This document shows positions 10,891 through 19,744 of a stretch of 64,000 nucleotides of DNA, in pieces; the stretch's first letter is position 1; each line of letters starts with the position of its first letter. The position numbers and the translations under genes were made by a program. Origin of the DNA: Micromonospora sp. NBC_00421 (GTDB lineage: Bacteria; Actinomycetota; Actinomycetes; Mycobacteriales; Micromonosporaceae); contig NZ_CP107929.1 of assembly GCF_036017915.1 (NCBI RefSeq), forward strand, positions 744,001 to 808,000, given 5' to 3'. The notes beneath the pieces were generated by a model that did no database searches, was not told the DNA's origin, and saw only the letters and a program-made list of their open reading frames with translations.

Positions 10891-11230
10891 GCCGCCTCCT
10901 CGCTCCGTCTGGTCCATGTCGTCCATCGTCACGCCCGCCATTGTCCGATCGCTTCCCGCCGGGCCGGTGCGGCCGGCCTGTCGGCCAGGGGCCGCCGTAG
11001 CAGTCGGCCGGCCCCGGTCGGATGGTGCCACCGGGAAGCCCCGCGCGTACAGGGCGGCCGGCACGGAAACGGGCGCGGTCGGTCCGACCGCGTCCGTCCC
11101 GGGCACCGCGAGACCGGCACCGGCATCGGCCGGGCCGGTCGACAGCTCACTCACGTCGCCACCGGTGGTGCGGTGGCGACGGCGTGGCGCGTCGCGGGGC
11201 AGGGCCCCGCGACGCCTCCGACGCCGTCGG
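10891..11230 (-). repeat. 340-bp tal-zwf spacer with two hairpins
   Basis: No gene is visible. Just after the tal stop the minus-strand transcript would form a perfect 12-bp stem (11189-11200 with 11204-11215, 3-nt loop), then a perfect 10-bp stem (11155-11164 with 11171-11180, 6-nt loop). No U-tract follows. The rest is GC-rich low complexity. The pattern repeats that between opcA and pgl. Confidence 0.55.
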
Positions 11231-12409
11231 TCACGCGTTCCCGCCGGCCCGCCGGGCCGCCTCGGCGTTGCCCTTGGCCGCCTCGTTCGGCGTGCCGGTG
11301 CCCTGCGCCGCGGCGGTCAGCGACTTGCGTACGCCTTCGAGCAGCTCACCCCAGCTGGTCTCGAACTTCTCCACGCCCTCCCGTTCCAGGGTGGCGATCA
11401 CCTCGTCCATGTCGATGCCGACGGCGGCCAGGTCGGCGAAGACCTGCCGGGCCGCGTCGTACGCGCCGGTGATGGTGTCGCCCCGGGTCTCGCCGTGCTC
11501 GGCGTACGCCTGGACCACCGACTCCGGCATGGTGTTGACGGTGCCGGGGGCGATCAGCTCCTCGACGTAGATCACGTCCCGGTAGTCCGGGTTCTTGGTG
11601 GAGGTCGACGCCCACAGCGGGCGCTGCGGGTGGGCGCCGGCGTCGGCCAGGGCCTGCCAACGGTCGGAGGAGAAGACCTCGGTGTAGCGCTCGTAGGCGA
11701 GCTGGGCGTTGGCGACGGCGGCCTTGCCGCGCAGCGCCTTGGCCTCGTCGGAGCCGATCTTGTCCAGTTGCTTGTCGATCTCGGAGTCGACCCGGGAGAC
11801 GAAGAACGAGGCCACCGAGCCGATCGCGGACAGGTCGTGGCCGTTGGCCTTGGCCTGCTCCAGACCGGTGAGGAACGCCTCCATCACCGCCGAGTAGCGG
11901 TCCAGCCCGAAGATCAACGTCACGTTGACGCTGATCCCCTCGGCCAGGGTCGCGGTGATCGCCGCCAGCCCCGCCTCGGTCGCCGGGATCTTGATGAACA
12001 GGTTCGGCCGGTCGACCAGCCACCACAGCGCCTTGGCCTCGGCGACGGTCTTGTCGGTGTCGTGGGCGACCCGGGGGTCGACCTCGATGGAGACCCGCCC
12101 GTCGACGCCGTCGCTGCCGTCGTACGACGGGCGCATCACGTCGCACGCCCAGCGCACGTCGTAGGTGGTGAGCATCCGGACCGCCTCCTCCACCTCGATG
12201 CCCCGGGTGGCGAGGTCCTTCAGCTGCCAGTTGTACTCGTCGGCGTCGCTCAACGCCTTGGCGAAGATGGTCGGGTTGGTGGTCACCCCGGCCACGTGCT
12301 GCTCGCGGCGGAGCTTGTCCAGCCCGCCGGAGCTCAGTCGTACCCGGGAAAGGTCGTCGAGCCAGACCGCCACTCCGGCGGCGGTGAGGTCACCCAGTCT
12401 GTCCGTCAT
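11231..12409 (-). CDS. tal: Transaldolase
   Basis: 392-residue transaldolase moving a dihydroxyacetone unit between sugar phosphates. The family motif [12 protein letters not shown] is near residue 40, and the Schiff-base lysine lies in [12 protein letters not shown]. Later [13 protein letters not shown] and [16 protein letters not shown] are conserved. The ATG at 12409 gives the common [12 protein letters not shown] start; a GTG at 12418 is also in frame and closer to the GAGGAG at the end of tkt. It follows tkt with almost no gap, so the two are co-transcribed. Confidence 0.95.
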   Translation of the reverse strand: MTDRLGDLTAAGVAVWLDDLSRVRLSSGGLDKLRREQHVAGVTTNPTIFAKALSDADEYNWQLKDLATRGIEVEEAVRMLTTYDVRWACDVMRPSYDGSDGVDGRVSIEVDPRVAHDTDKTVAEAKALWWLVDRPNLFIKIPATEAGLAAITATLAEGISVNVTLIFGLDRYSAVMEAFLTGLEQAKANGHDLSAIGSVASFFVSRVDSEIDKQLDKIGSDEAKALRGKAAVANAQLAYERYTEVFSSDRWQALADAGAHPQRPLWASTSTKNPDYRDVIYVEELIAPGTVNTMPESVVQAYAEHGETRGDTITGAYDAARQVFADLAAVGIDMDEVIATLEREGVEKFETSWGELLEGVRKSLTAAAQGTGTPNEAAKGNAEAARRAGGNA

Positions 12410-12425
12410 GTCGTCCACGCTCTCC

Positions 12426-14555
12426 TCAGTTGCCGGTCGTGAAACCGGTGATGTCGCCCACCCGGGTCAGCGCCGCGTGCGCGGCGGACACGATCCGGTC
12501 GGGGGTGAAGCCGAACTGCTCGAACAGCACGGTGTGCGGGGCGCTCGCGCCGTAGTGCTCCAGGCTGACGCTCTCGCCCAGGTCGCCGACGACGCCCCGC
12601 CAGGACATCCCGATGCCGGCCTCGACGCTCACCCGGGCCTTGATCCCGCGCGGCAGCACCGACTCCCGGTAGGCCTCGTCCTGCTCGTAGAACCACTCCT
12701 GGCAGGGCATCGAGACGACCCGGGTGGGGGTGCCGTCGGCCTCCAGCCGCTCCCGGGCGGTGAGGCAGAGCTGCACCTCGGAACCGGTGCCCACGATGAT
12801 CACCTGCGGCTTGCCGTTGGACGCCTCGGCCAGCACGTACCCGCCCTTGGCGGTGCCCTCGGCCCCGGCGTACCGCTCACGGTCCAGGGTCGGCAGCGGC
12901 TGCCGGCTCAGCGCCAGCGCGGTCGGCCGGTCGGTGTGCTCAAGCGCCTGCCGCCACGCCCAGGCGGTCTCGTTGGCGTCGGCCGGGCGGACCACGTCCA
13001 GGCCCGGGATGGCACGCAGCGCGGTCAGGTGCTCCACCGGCTGGTGGGTCGGCCCGTCCTCGCCGAGGCCGATCGAGTCGTGCGTCCAGACGTACGTCAC
13101 CGGCAGCTTCATCAGCGCGGCGAGCCGTACCGACGGGCGCATGTAGTCGCTGAACACCAGGAAGGTGCCGCCGTACGGGCGGGTGCCGCCGTGCAGGGCG
13201 ATGCCGTTGAGGATCGCGCCCATGGCGTGCTCACGGATGCCGAAGTGCAGCGTGCGGCCGTACTCGTGGCCGGGGAAGTCCTTGGTGGCGTGGGCGGCCG
13301 GGATGAACGACGGCTCGCCCTTCATGGTGGTGTTGTTGCTCTCCGCCAGGTCGGCCGAGCCGCCCCACAGCTCCGGCAGCACCGGGGCGAGCGCCTCCAG
13401 CACCTTGCCGGAGGCGGCCCGGGTGGCCACGCCCTTGGCGTCGGCGGGGAAGGTCGGCAGCGCGTCCGTCCAGCCCTGCGGCAGCACCCGGCCGGCGATC
13501 CGGTCGTAGAGCGCCTTGCGCTCCGGGTTGGCCCGCGCCCAGCCGTCGAACTCGCCGGTCCACGCCTGCTCGGCCTCGACGCCCCGGTTGAGCACCCCAC
13601 GGGCGTGGGTGAGCATGTCCTCGTCGACCTGGAAGCTCTGCTGCGGGTCGAAGCCGAGGATCTCCTTGGTCGCCTTCACCTCGTCGCCGCCGAGCGCCGA
13701 GCCGTGGATCTTGCCGGTGTTCTTCTTGTTCGGCGCGGGCCAGCCGATGATGGTGCGCAGCGCGATGAACGAGGGGCGGCCGGTCTCGGCCTTCGCCGCC
13801 AGCAGCGCCTGGTAGAGCGCCTCGACGTCCTCGTGGTAGTCGCCCTGGTCGGCGTCGCCGGCCCGCCAGTCGACGGTCTGCACGTGCCAGCCGTACGCCG
13901 CGTAGCGGGCCGCGACGTCCTCGCTCTTGGCGATCCGGGTGTCGTCCTCGATCGAGATCTCGTTGTCGTCGTAGATCAGCGTGAGGTTGCCCAGTTGCTG
14001 GTGCCCGGCGAGGGCGCTCGCCTCGTGGCTGATGCCCTCCTCGATGTCGCCGTCGGAGGCGATGCACCAGATGTTGTGGTCGAAGACCGAGGCGCCCGGC
14101 TCGCTCTCCGGGTCGAACAGGCCGCGCTCGCGGCGGGCCGCCATCGCCATCCCCACCGCGTTGCCCAGGCCCTGCCCGAGCGGGCCGGTGGTGGTCTCGA
14201 CGCCCGGCGTGTGGCCGTGCTCGGGGTGGCCCGGGGTGAGCGAGCCCCACTGCCGCAGCGACTTCAGGTCCTCCAGGCTCAGGGGGTAACCGGAGAGGAA
14301 GAGCTGGATGTAGAGGGTCAGGCTGGAGTGCCCGGCGGACAGCACGAAGCGGTCCCGGCCGGGCCAGTTCGGGTCGGCCGGGTTGTGTCGCATCACCCGG
14401 TTGAACAGCAGGTACGCCGCGGGCGCGAGGCTCATCGCGGTGCCGGGGTGGCCGTTGCCGGATTTCTCCACGGCATCCATGGCCAGGACGCGGGCGGTGT
14501 CGACGGCCCGGCGGTCGAGGTCGGTCCAGTTGAGTGCGGGTCGGTTGGCAGCCAC
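12426..14555 (-). CDS. tkt: Transketolase
   Basis: 709-residue thiamine-diphosphate enzyme of the non-oxidative pentose phosphate pathway. The N-terminal domain has [15 protein letters not shown]. The ThDP motif begins [14 protein letters not shown] and ends NLTLIYDDN. The pyrimidine domain has [19 protein letters not shown]. The start is uncertain: GTG at 14555 ([10 protein letters not shown]) has GAGGAG ten bases upstream. The 41 codons above it do not resemble the family. First gene of the minus-strand pentose phosphate unit and divergent from ctaB across 263 bp. Confidence 0.95.
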   Translation of the reverse strand: MAANRPALNWTDLDRRAVDTARVLAMDAVEKSGNGHPGTAMSLAPAAYLLFNRVMRHNPADPNWPGRDRFVLSAGHSSLTLYIQLFLSGYPLSLEDLKSLRQWGSLTPGHPEHGHTPGVETTTGPLGQGLGNAVGMAMAARRERGLFDPESEPGASVFDHNIWCIASDGDIEEGISHEASALAGHQQLGNLTLIYDDNEISIEDDTRIAKSEDVAARYAAYGWHVQTVDWRAGDADQGDYHEDVEALYQALLAAKAETGRPSFIALRTIIGWPAPNKKNTGKIHGSALGGDEVKATKEILGFDPQQSFQVDEDMLTHARGVLNRGVEAEQAWTGEFDGWARANPERKALYDRIAGRVLPQGWTDALPTFPADAKGVATRAASGKVLEALAPVLPELWGGSADLAESNNTTMKGEPSFIPAAHATKDFPGHEYGRTLHFGIREHAMGAILNGIALHGGTRPYGGTFLVFSDYMRPSVRLAALMKLPVTYVWTHDSIGLGEDGPTHQPVEHLTALRAIPGLDVVRPADANETAWAWRQALEHTDRPTALALSRQPLPTLDRERYAGAEGTAKGGYVLAEASNGKPQVIIVGTGSEVQLCLTARERLEADGTPTRVVSMPCQEWFYEQDEAYRESVLPRGIKARVSVEAGIGMSWRGVVGDLGESVSLEHYGASAPHTVLFEQFGFTPDRIVSAAHAALTRVGDITGFTTGN

Positions 14556-14818
14556 TATGGTTGTGCTCCTCGGCAGATGGGCGGAACCCTCACTGGTGAC
14601 CCTATCGAGCGGGTCTAAACGTCCGCCCGGGGATCTCAGCAGGCAGTTACGTATGCGCGGGCCGGATCGTTCGGTCACCCGTCAGGTGTGACGGCCCGCA
14701 CCGTTGTCGGGTCGCCCGGGCAGCGAAAACGACGGCGCGTAGTGTGTGGTCCGGTGTGTGGACCCCTCCGGGTCCCGCCGAACCGACCTCCCCTGCCGAC
14801 GCCGGAAGGTGGCAATCC

Positions 14819-15778
14819 GTGAGCATGATCACCGAGCGCCCCGTCAGCAACTCTGCCGGGCAGCCGCCGGTGCGCACGGTGACCGGGGAACCGGTGGCCC
14901 GCCGACGGGACGTCCGTGCGGTGGTGTCGGCGTACGTGGCGCTGACCAAGCCCCGCATCGTCGAACTGCTGCTGGTGACCACGGTGCCGGCGATGATGCT
15001 CGCCGACGGTGGCCTGCCGTCGCTGTGGCTGATGGCCGTGGTGCTTGCCGGCGGCTCGCTCGCCGCCGGCGCGGCGAGCGTGCTCAACTGCTACATCGAC
15101 CGGGACATCGACCAGTTGATGCGGCGCACCAAGCGGCGTCCGCTGCCGGCGCACACCGTCTCGCCCCGCAGCGCCCTGGTCTTCGGGTTGGTGCTGGCGG
15201 CGGTCTCGATCGCCCTGATGGCGACGTTCACCAACCTGTTGGCGACGGCGTTGACGCTGGCCGCGATCGTCTACTACGACCTGGTCTACACCCTCTGGCT
15301 CAAGCGCACCACGACGGCGAACACCTTCTGGGGCGGGGCGTGCGGGGCGGCGCCGGTGCTGATCGGCTGGGCGGCGGTGACCGGTTCGCTGGCGCCGCAG
15401 GCCTGGGCGCTGTTCGCGGTGGTCTTCTTCTGGCAGATGCCGCACTTCTACCCGCTGGCCATGAAGTACAAGGACGACTATGCCCGCGCCGGGATCCCGA
15501 TGCTGCCGGTGGTGGCCTCGCCCCGGCGGGTCAACGCCGAGATCCTGATCTTCGCCTGGCTCACCGTGGCGACCTCTCTGGCGCTGTGGCCGATGGGCAT
15601 GAGTGCGATCTACGGGGTACCGACCGCGCTGGTGGGTGCCGTCTTCCTGGTCGAGGCGCACAAGCTCTGCCGGCGGGTGACCCGGGGCGAGCCGGTCAAG
15701 CCGATGCGCCTGTTCCACTGGTCGACCACCTACCTGACCATCGTGTTCGCCGCGGTGGCCCTCGACGCGCTGCTCTGA
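14819..15778 (+). CDS. ctaB: Protoheme IX farnesyltransferase (heme O synthase)
   Basis: 319-residue UbiA-family prenyltransferase that farnesylates heme B to heme O for aa3-type cytochrome oxidase. The first Asp-rich motif, [21 protein letters not shown] (split by family as NxxxDxxxD), is present, as is [14 protein letters not shown], with [19 protein letters not shown] in the second half. About eight or nine membrane helices are visible. GTG at 14819 follows GGAAGGTGG; an ATG two codons later is possible. It is divergent from tkt. Its pathway partner ctaA lies 2 kb downstream on the other strand. Confidence 0.94.
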   Translation: MSMITERPVSNSAGQPPVRTVTGEPVARRRDVRAVVSAYVALTKPRIVELLLVTTVPAMMLADGGLPSLWLMAVVLAGGSLAAGAASVLNCYIDRDIDQLMRRTKRRPLPAHTVSPRSALVFGLVLAAVSIALMATFTNLLATALTLAAIVYYDLVYTLWLKRTTTANTFWGGACGAAPVLIGWAAVTGSLAPQAWALFAVVFFWQMPHFYPLAMKYKDDYARAGIPMLPVVASPRRVNAEILIFAWLTVATSLALWPMGMSAIYGVPTALVGAVFLVEAHKLCRRVTRGEPVKPMRLFHWSTTYLTIVFAAVALDALL

Positions 15779-16119
15779 ACCCGCTCCGCGCGCCCGCGTG
15801 GCCCTCGGTTCCCCGCCGATGGACCTCGTCCCCGCCGGGGCAGGGGCGCCCGGTGGGTCTTGTCCCCTACGGGGGCCGGGACGGCCGTCGTGCCGAAGGA
15901 GCCGGCCGGAATCGCGTCCGGATGATGAGATTTTTTCCGGGTGCGGCAATGCACCGCAAGGTGGGCACATCGGGACGATCCACCGGAGGATTGTGCCCGA
16001 ATTTATCGGACATATGCGGGTAATTGGCCTCTACTTTCCGACAAACCTTCGGGTAATTGGTATCACAAATAGTTCATGATTCTCGCGCGTAGGGGTGCCA
16101 GTCTGCTTAGGCTTCGGCC
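15779..16119 (+). promoter_or_regulatory. AT-richer regulatory region before the 16120 gene
   Basis: 341 bp without a gene and, unusually for this window, AT-rich from about 15920. It contains an 11-bp direct repeat CGGGTAATTGG (16017-16027 and 16050-16060, 33 bp apart, about three helical turns), suggesting paired protein binding. TAGGCT at 16108-16113 is six bases before the ATG at 16120, the leaderless pattern seen elsewhere here. No -35 is obvious, which fits activator dependence. Confidence 0.5.
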
Positions 16120-16452
16120 ATGGCAGAAGGTTCCGATACGACGCTGACGGCTGAGCAGACCGCCGAACCGGCCCCCAACGGGCTGGTCTCGGGCATCAAG
16201 TCCTTCGCCGCCGCACACGGCGGCGCGAAGGCGGTCATCGAGTACGTCGGCAAGCGGGGTGCGCGGATCGTCCTGGTCGGCACCGACGGTGCATGGGGTG
16301 ACCAGTTCGCCGAGGACACCGTCACCGCCCGGGAGGCGTGCGCCCAGGCGGGGGTCACCGTCGAGAACGCCTGGGAGCGCGAGCTGATGGACCAGATGCG
16401 GCCGAGCAACGACCTGTGGCGGTCGATGGCCAGGCGCACGATGTCCCGTTGA
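16120..16452 (+). CDS. Small protein of unknown function preceding an ATP-grasp gene
   Basis: 110 residues, not recognised as a named family. It has a flexible acidic N-terminus (about 25 residues), then a mixed alpha/beta core with GGAKAVIEYVGKRGARIVLVGTDG and a charged C-terminus ending RSMARRTMSR. No signal peptide, no membrane helix; its single cysteine is in REACAQAG. The ATG has no ribosome site but a -10-like TAGGCT six bases upstream, so it is probably translated from a leaderless transcript. The next gene, an ATP-grasp protein, starts seven bases after its stop, so they should act together. It could be a substrate or an accessory domain of that ligase, but nothing in the sequence proves it. 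Confidence 0.75.
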   Translation: MAEGSDTTLTAEQTAEPAPNGLVSGIKSFAAAHGGAKAVIEYVGKRGARIVLVGTDGAWGDQFAEDTVTAREACAQAGVTVENAWERELMDQMRPSNDLWRSMARRTMSR

Positions 16453-16459
16453 CGACACC

Positions 16460-17374
16460 TTGACCACCGACCAGCCGACCCGGGGGGAACCCCGGGTCGC
16501 TCTCGTCACCTGCTCCCACTTCGCCGACCTCGTCCCGGACGACCGACTCGTGCTCGCCCCGCTGGCGGCGCGTGGCGTCACCGTCGACACCGCCGTCTGG
16601 GACGACCCCCGGGTCGACTGGGGTCGCTACGACCTGGTGGTACTCAGGTCGCCCTGGGACTACGTACCCCGGCGGGACGAGTTCGTCGCCTGGGCGCGGG
16701 GCGTGCCGACCCTGGTCAACCCCGCAGACGTGGTCGACTGGAACACCGACAAGCGCTACCTGAGCGAGCTCACCGCCGCCGGGGTGCCCACCGTGCCGAC
16801 CTCCTGGGTCGAGCCGGGAGCATCCTGGGAGCCGCCCTCGACGCCCGGTGACTACGTGGTGAAGCCGACGGTCAGCGCCGGCAGCCGGGACACCGGCCGG
16901 TACGACCTGACCGACCCGGAGCAGCGGACCCTGGCCGTCCGGCACGTCCACCGGCTGTCGACGGCCGGCCGGGTCGCCATGGTCCAGCCGTACCTCAAGG
17001 CGGTGGACACCGTCGGTGAGACCGCGCTGCTCTTCCTGGCCGGCCCGGACGGCCCGGTCTTCAGCCACGCCGTCCGCAAGGGCGCCATGCTCGACGGCCC
17101 GGATCCGGGTGTCGAGTGGTCCTACAGGCCTGCCGAGATCGGGCCGAGTGCCGCGACCGACGAGCAGTTGGCCGTCGCCGCGCGGGTGCTGACCGAGGTC
17201 CCGGGAGGCCCGCAGCGGCTGCTCTACGCCCGGGTGGATCTCGTCCCGGGGCCGGACGGCACGCCCGTGCTGATCGAGCTGGAGCTGACCGAGCCGTCGC
17301 TGTTCCTCGGGTACGCCGACGGGGCCCCCGACCGGCTCGCCGACGCGGTGCTCACCCACCTCGCCCGCCGCTGA
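16460..17374 (+). CDS. ATP-grasp domain protein (putative carboxylate-amine ligase)
   Basis: 304 residues with the layout of RimK/cycloserine-synthetase-like ATP-grasp proteins. An N-terminal Rossmann-like half (RVALVTCSHFADLVPDDR, DLVVLRSPWDY) is followed by a lysine strand DYVVKPTVSAGSRDT. MVQPYLKAVDTVGETALLF comes next, and the metal-binding end is LIELELTEPSLFL (E-x-E plus N/T position). Such enzymes make acyl-phosphates and join them to amines. The start appears to be TTG at 16460. It is preceded by the 110-residue gene with a seven-base gap. Substrate unknown; the resemblance to O-ureidoserine cyclo-ligases is general, not specific. Confidence 0.8.
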   Translation: MTTDQPTRGEPRVALVTCSHFADLVPDDRLVLAPLAARGVTVDTAVWDDPRVDWGRYDLVVLRSPWDYVPRRDEFVAWARGVPTLVNPADVVDWNTDKRYLSELTAAGVPTVPTSWVEPGASWEPPSTPGDYVVKPTVSAGSRDTGRYDLTDPEQRTLAVRHVHRLSTAGRVAMVQPYLKAVDTVGETALLFLAGPDGPVFSHAVRKGAMLDGPDPGVEWSYRPAEIGPSAATDEQLAVAARVLTEVPGGPQRLLYARVDLVPGPDGTPVLIELELTEPSLFLGYADGAPDRLADAVLTHLARR

Positions 17375-17784
17375 CCCACCCCACCACGAGCTCCACCCAT
17401 CCCCACTGGCAAGGCCGCCTCGTACCCAACCCAGCAAGCTCGTGCTACTTCGTGGTTGTCAACACCGTTGCGACGGCTGTTCGTCGACCAGCGCTGCCTC
17501 GCCGATCATGGAGTTGTGGTGGGTGACAGAACGCCCGTAAAACCCCAAAGTCGGCACCACCACTCCATGATCGCCGAGCGGGCCCACCCCGCTCCCCGAT
17601 CTGGCACTTCCTGTCCCGGGTTGACCAGCCGCCCACGGCGTTAACGCAACGGTGTTGTCGTGGTTGTAGTGGCCTCCGGGCGTAGCGAGGCCACTACAAC
17701 CATGTTCGAGCGTGACCTTGAGGCATGTCGGTGGGCGCGCGGTGGGCATGTCGGTGGGGCGCGCTGGGTGCGGGTGGGGTGCGC
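17375..17784. repeat. 410-bp repeat-rich intergenic region
   Basis: No gene is visible between the convergent ATP-grasp and ctaA genes. The region holds a 13-bp inverted repeat (CAACACCGTTGCG, 17460-17472, and its complement at 17645-17657) bracketing about 200 bp. Inside this is a 21-bp imperfect inverted repeat (17501-17521 with 17555-17575, two mismatches). Outside it are a separate perfect 16-bp hairpin (17661-17702) and a short direct repeat GCATGTCGGTGGG at 17723-17735 and 17746-17758. Words from here recur near 63.3 kb. Confidence 0.8.
17661..17702. repeat. Dispersed hairpin element, copy 1
   Basis: Perfect 16-bp stem (17661-17676 with 17687-17702) around a 10-nt loop. The inner stem TAGTGGCCT is identical to that of the copy at 63290-63333, while the outer stem (TGGTTG / CAACCA) differs yet remains fully paired. 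Both copies are followed by GTTCGAGCGTGA. Confidence 0.8.
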
Positions 17785-18771
17785 TCAGACGGGGGACGGC
17801 ACCTGCTCCGTCGCTGCCCGGGGACTGACCTGACCGGTCGGGAGCGGGCGGCGCTGCCGGGTCGACCAGAGCATCGCCAGGGTGGCCAGCAGCACCAGGC
17901 AGGAGCCGAGCATGTGCGCGGCGACCAGCACGGCCGGCAGGTGGGTGAAGTACTGCACGAAGCCGATCAGGCCCTGCCCCAGCTCCACCCCGACCAGCAC
18001 CAGGGCGGCCCGGGCCGGGCCGGCCGCGTCGACCGCGCGGAACGCGAGGACCAGCGCGACGGAGAGCCCGATCAGCAGGAACACCCCGTCGGCGTGCACC
18101 TGGGAGATCGTCTCCGGATCCAGCCCGTTGCGGGCCGCGCCGTGGTCGCCGGCGTGCGGGCCGCTGCCGGTCACCCAGGTGCCGACGACCAGGACCGCGA
18201 CGCTGACCGCGGTGGTGAGCAGGGCCAGGCTGCGCAGCGGTCGGGGCACGACGGGCATCGCCGGCCCGTCCGGGTCGACCACCCGACGCCAGAGGGCGTA
18301 CGCCGCCGCGATGACCGCCATCGAGGCGAGGAAGTGCAGCCCGACCACCCACGGGTTGAGGTTGGTCAGCACGGTGATCCCGCCGATGACGGCCTGCGCC
18401 GGAATGCCGAGGAACACCGCCACCGCCAGTCCGAGCAGGCCGGTGCGCCGGGGCCGGTGGGCCAGCACGGCCAACAGGGTGGCCAGGGCGATCGCCCCGA
18501 CCGCGAAGGTGAGCAGCCGGTTGCCGAACTCGATCACCCCGTGCACGCCCATCTCGGCCGTCGTGGTGTACGACGCGTCGGTGCACCGGGGCCAGGTCGG
18601 GCAGCCGAGCCCCGACGCGGTGAGCCGGACCGCCCCGCCGGTGACCACGATCGCCACGTTGGCCACGATCGAGGCGTACGCGAGGCGGCGCAGCAGGGTG
18701 GTCGAGACCGGGAACCGGTCGGGCAGGCGGACCAGCGCGGCGGGGGCCGGGAACCGGACGGATCGCTTCAC
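17785..18771 (-). CDS. ctaA: Heme A synthase
   Basis: 328-residue CtaA/COX15, which oxidises heme O to heme A for cytochrome oxidase. Eight membrane helices are visible. Heme-ligand histidines occur in family contexts (HGVIEFGNRLLTF, VGLHFLAS, QVHADGVF, VAAHMLGS). The pair GLGCPTWPRC supplies the extracytoplasmic cysteines. The start GTG at 18771 is chosen because TAGGAT ends seven bases upstream, matching the leaderless pattern; a GTG at 18789 lies above that. Divergent from sufR across 115 bp. Partner of ctaB at 14.8 kb. Confidence 0.92.
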   Translation of the reverse strand: MKRSVRFPAPAALVRLPDRFPVSTTLLRRLAYASIVANVAIVVTGGAVRLTASGLGCPTWPRCTDASYTTTAEMGVHGVIEFGNRLLTFAVGAIALATLLAVLAHRPRRTGLLGLAVAVFLGIPAQAVIGGITVLTNLNPWVVGLHFLASMAVIAAAYALWRRVVDPDGPAMPVVPRPLRSLALLTTAVSVAVLVVGTWVTGSGPHAGDHGAARNGLDPETISQVHADGVFLLIGLSVALVLAFRAVDAAGPARAALVLVGVELGQGLIGFVQYFTHLPAVLVAAHMLGSCLVLLATLAMLWSTRQRRPLPTGQVSPRAATEQVPSPV

Positions 18772-18778
18772 GACGCGA

Positions 18779-18784
18779 ATCCTA
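18779..18784 (-). promoter_or_regulatory. -10 element for leaderless ctaA
   Basis: On the minus strand TAGGAT is followed by seven bases and then the ctaA GTG. No separate ribosome site is present. Confidence 0.5.
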
Positions 18785-18850
18785 CGCACCGTAGTGGTTC
18801 CCGATCGGGTGACTCCACCGACCCGGTGGGCGGAATCACCGGAGTGGGGT

Positions 18851-18879
18851 TTGCAGCCCTCCGGCGAATTACGTAACGT
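18851..18879 (+). promoter_or_regulatory. sufR promoter with leaderless start
   Basis: TTGCAG (-35, 18851-18856), a 17-bp spacer and TAACGT (-10, 18874-18879). The start site would fall at or next to the GTG at 18887. TTACGTAA (18869-18876), a perfect 8-bp palindrome overlapping the -10, is a candidate operator for the SufR repressor itself. Confidence 0.65.
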
Positions 18880-18886
18880 TGGCGTT

Positions 18887-19744
18887 GTGAAAAACGTGGC
18901 GGCGCTCTCCGGGCATTCGCCGACGACCGGACCGGTCGTCGGCGTCGGCGCGCGGTCGCGCCGTCCCGTGCGACGTGCCGATCAGGCTGGCGGCGCGCGA
19001 GGTGCTGATCAGGCTGGCGGCGCGCGAGGCGCGGCACCGGAGTCGACCTCCGCTGCCGCCGGCGATCTTTCCACCCGGGACCGGGTGACCCAGCTCCTGC
19101 TGGAGCAGGGGGCGTCCACGGCAGGGCAACTCGGCTCGGCGCTCGGCCTCAGCCCCGCCGCGATCCGCCGGCACCTCGACGCGATGCTCGCTGACGGTGA
19201 CGTGCTCGTCCGGGAGCAGACGGTGCGGGGCAGCCGGGGCCGGGGGCGACCGGCGAAGGTCTTCCTGCTCACCGACGCCGCCCGGGTGCGCTGTGGCACC
19301 CACCACTACGACAACATGGCCACCGCCGCGTTGCGCTGGATCGCCCGCAGCGGTGGCCCCGATGCGGTCGAGGCGTTCGCCGCCGACCAGGTCGCCGCGC
19401 TGGAGGCCCGCTGCCGGGCCGCCATGGAGGACGCCGGCGACGATCCGCTCGCCCGGTCGGACGCACTTGCGGGCGCGCTCACCGCCGAGGGTTACGCTGC
19501 CAACGCGTCCACGATCGCCTCCGGCGGTCAGCTCTGCCAGCACCACTGCCCGGTGGCGCACGTGGCCGCCGAGTTCCCCCAGCTGTGCGAGGCCGAGACG
19601 GCGGTCATCTCCCGTCTGGTCGGCACCCACGTGCAGCGCCTGGCCACCATCGCGCACGGCGACGGGGTGTGCACCACGCACATTCCGGCCCAACCGCGTG
19701 CCCAGTCCGGTAACACCGTCACCACTGTGAGGACAGATAGATGA
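18887..19744 (+). CDS. sufR: SUF operon transcriptional regulator SufR
   Basis: 285-residue winged-helix repressor of Fe-S assembly genes. The DNA-binding domain lies at about residues 62-115 ([20 protein letters not shown] then [14 protein letters not shown]). Cluster-binding cysteines are C217, C221 and C234 in [18 protein letters not shown], with C262 further on. SufR-type proteins repress when holding a cluster and derepress suf genes when it is lost. The N-terminal 60 residues are an Ala/Gly-rich extension with a nine-residue tandem duplication (ADQAGGARG). GTG at 18887 lacks a ribosome site; the promoter places the transcript start there. The last four bases overlap sufB (ATGA). Confidence 0.9.
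   Translation: MKNVAALSGHSPTTGPVVGVGARSRRPVRRADQAGGARGADQAGGARGAAPESTSAAAGDLSTRDRVTQLLLEQGASTAGQLGSALGLSPAAIRRHLDAMLADGDVLVREQTVRGSRGRGRPAKVFLLTDAARVRCGTHHYDNMATAALRWIARSGGPDAVEAFAADQVAALEARCRAAMEDAGDDPLARSDALAGALTAEGYAANASTIASGGQLCQHHCPVAHVAAEFPQLCEAETAVISRLVGTHVQRLATIAHGDGVCTTHIPAQPRAQSGNTVTTVRTDR

Noticed and set aside
10891..11154. An 88-codon upstream extension of zwf
   Set aside because: It is low-complexity and overlaps intergenic hairpin sequence, while AGGAGG sits just before the GTG at 10890 and gives the family's usual start.
12165..14618. An 817-codon plus-strand frame opposite tkt
   Set aside because: It is antisense to a well-supported transketolase and has no recognisable domain.
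17375..17784. CRISPR array or tRNA genes in the repeat-rich spacer
   Set aside because: The repeats are inverted and unequal, without regular spacers, and no cloverleaf or TTCGAAT-type T-loop context could be built. GTTCGAGC alone is insufficient.
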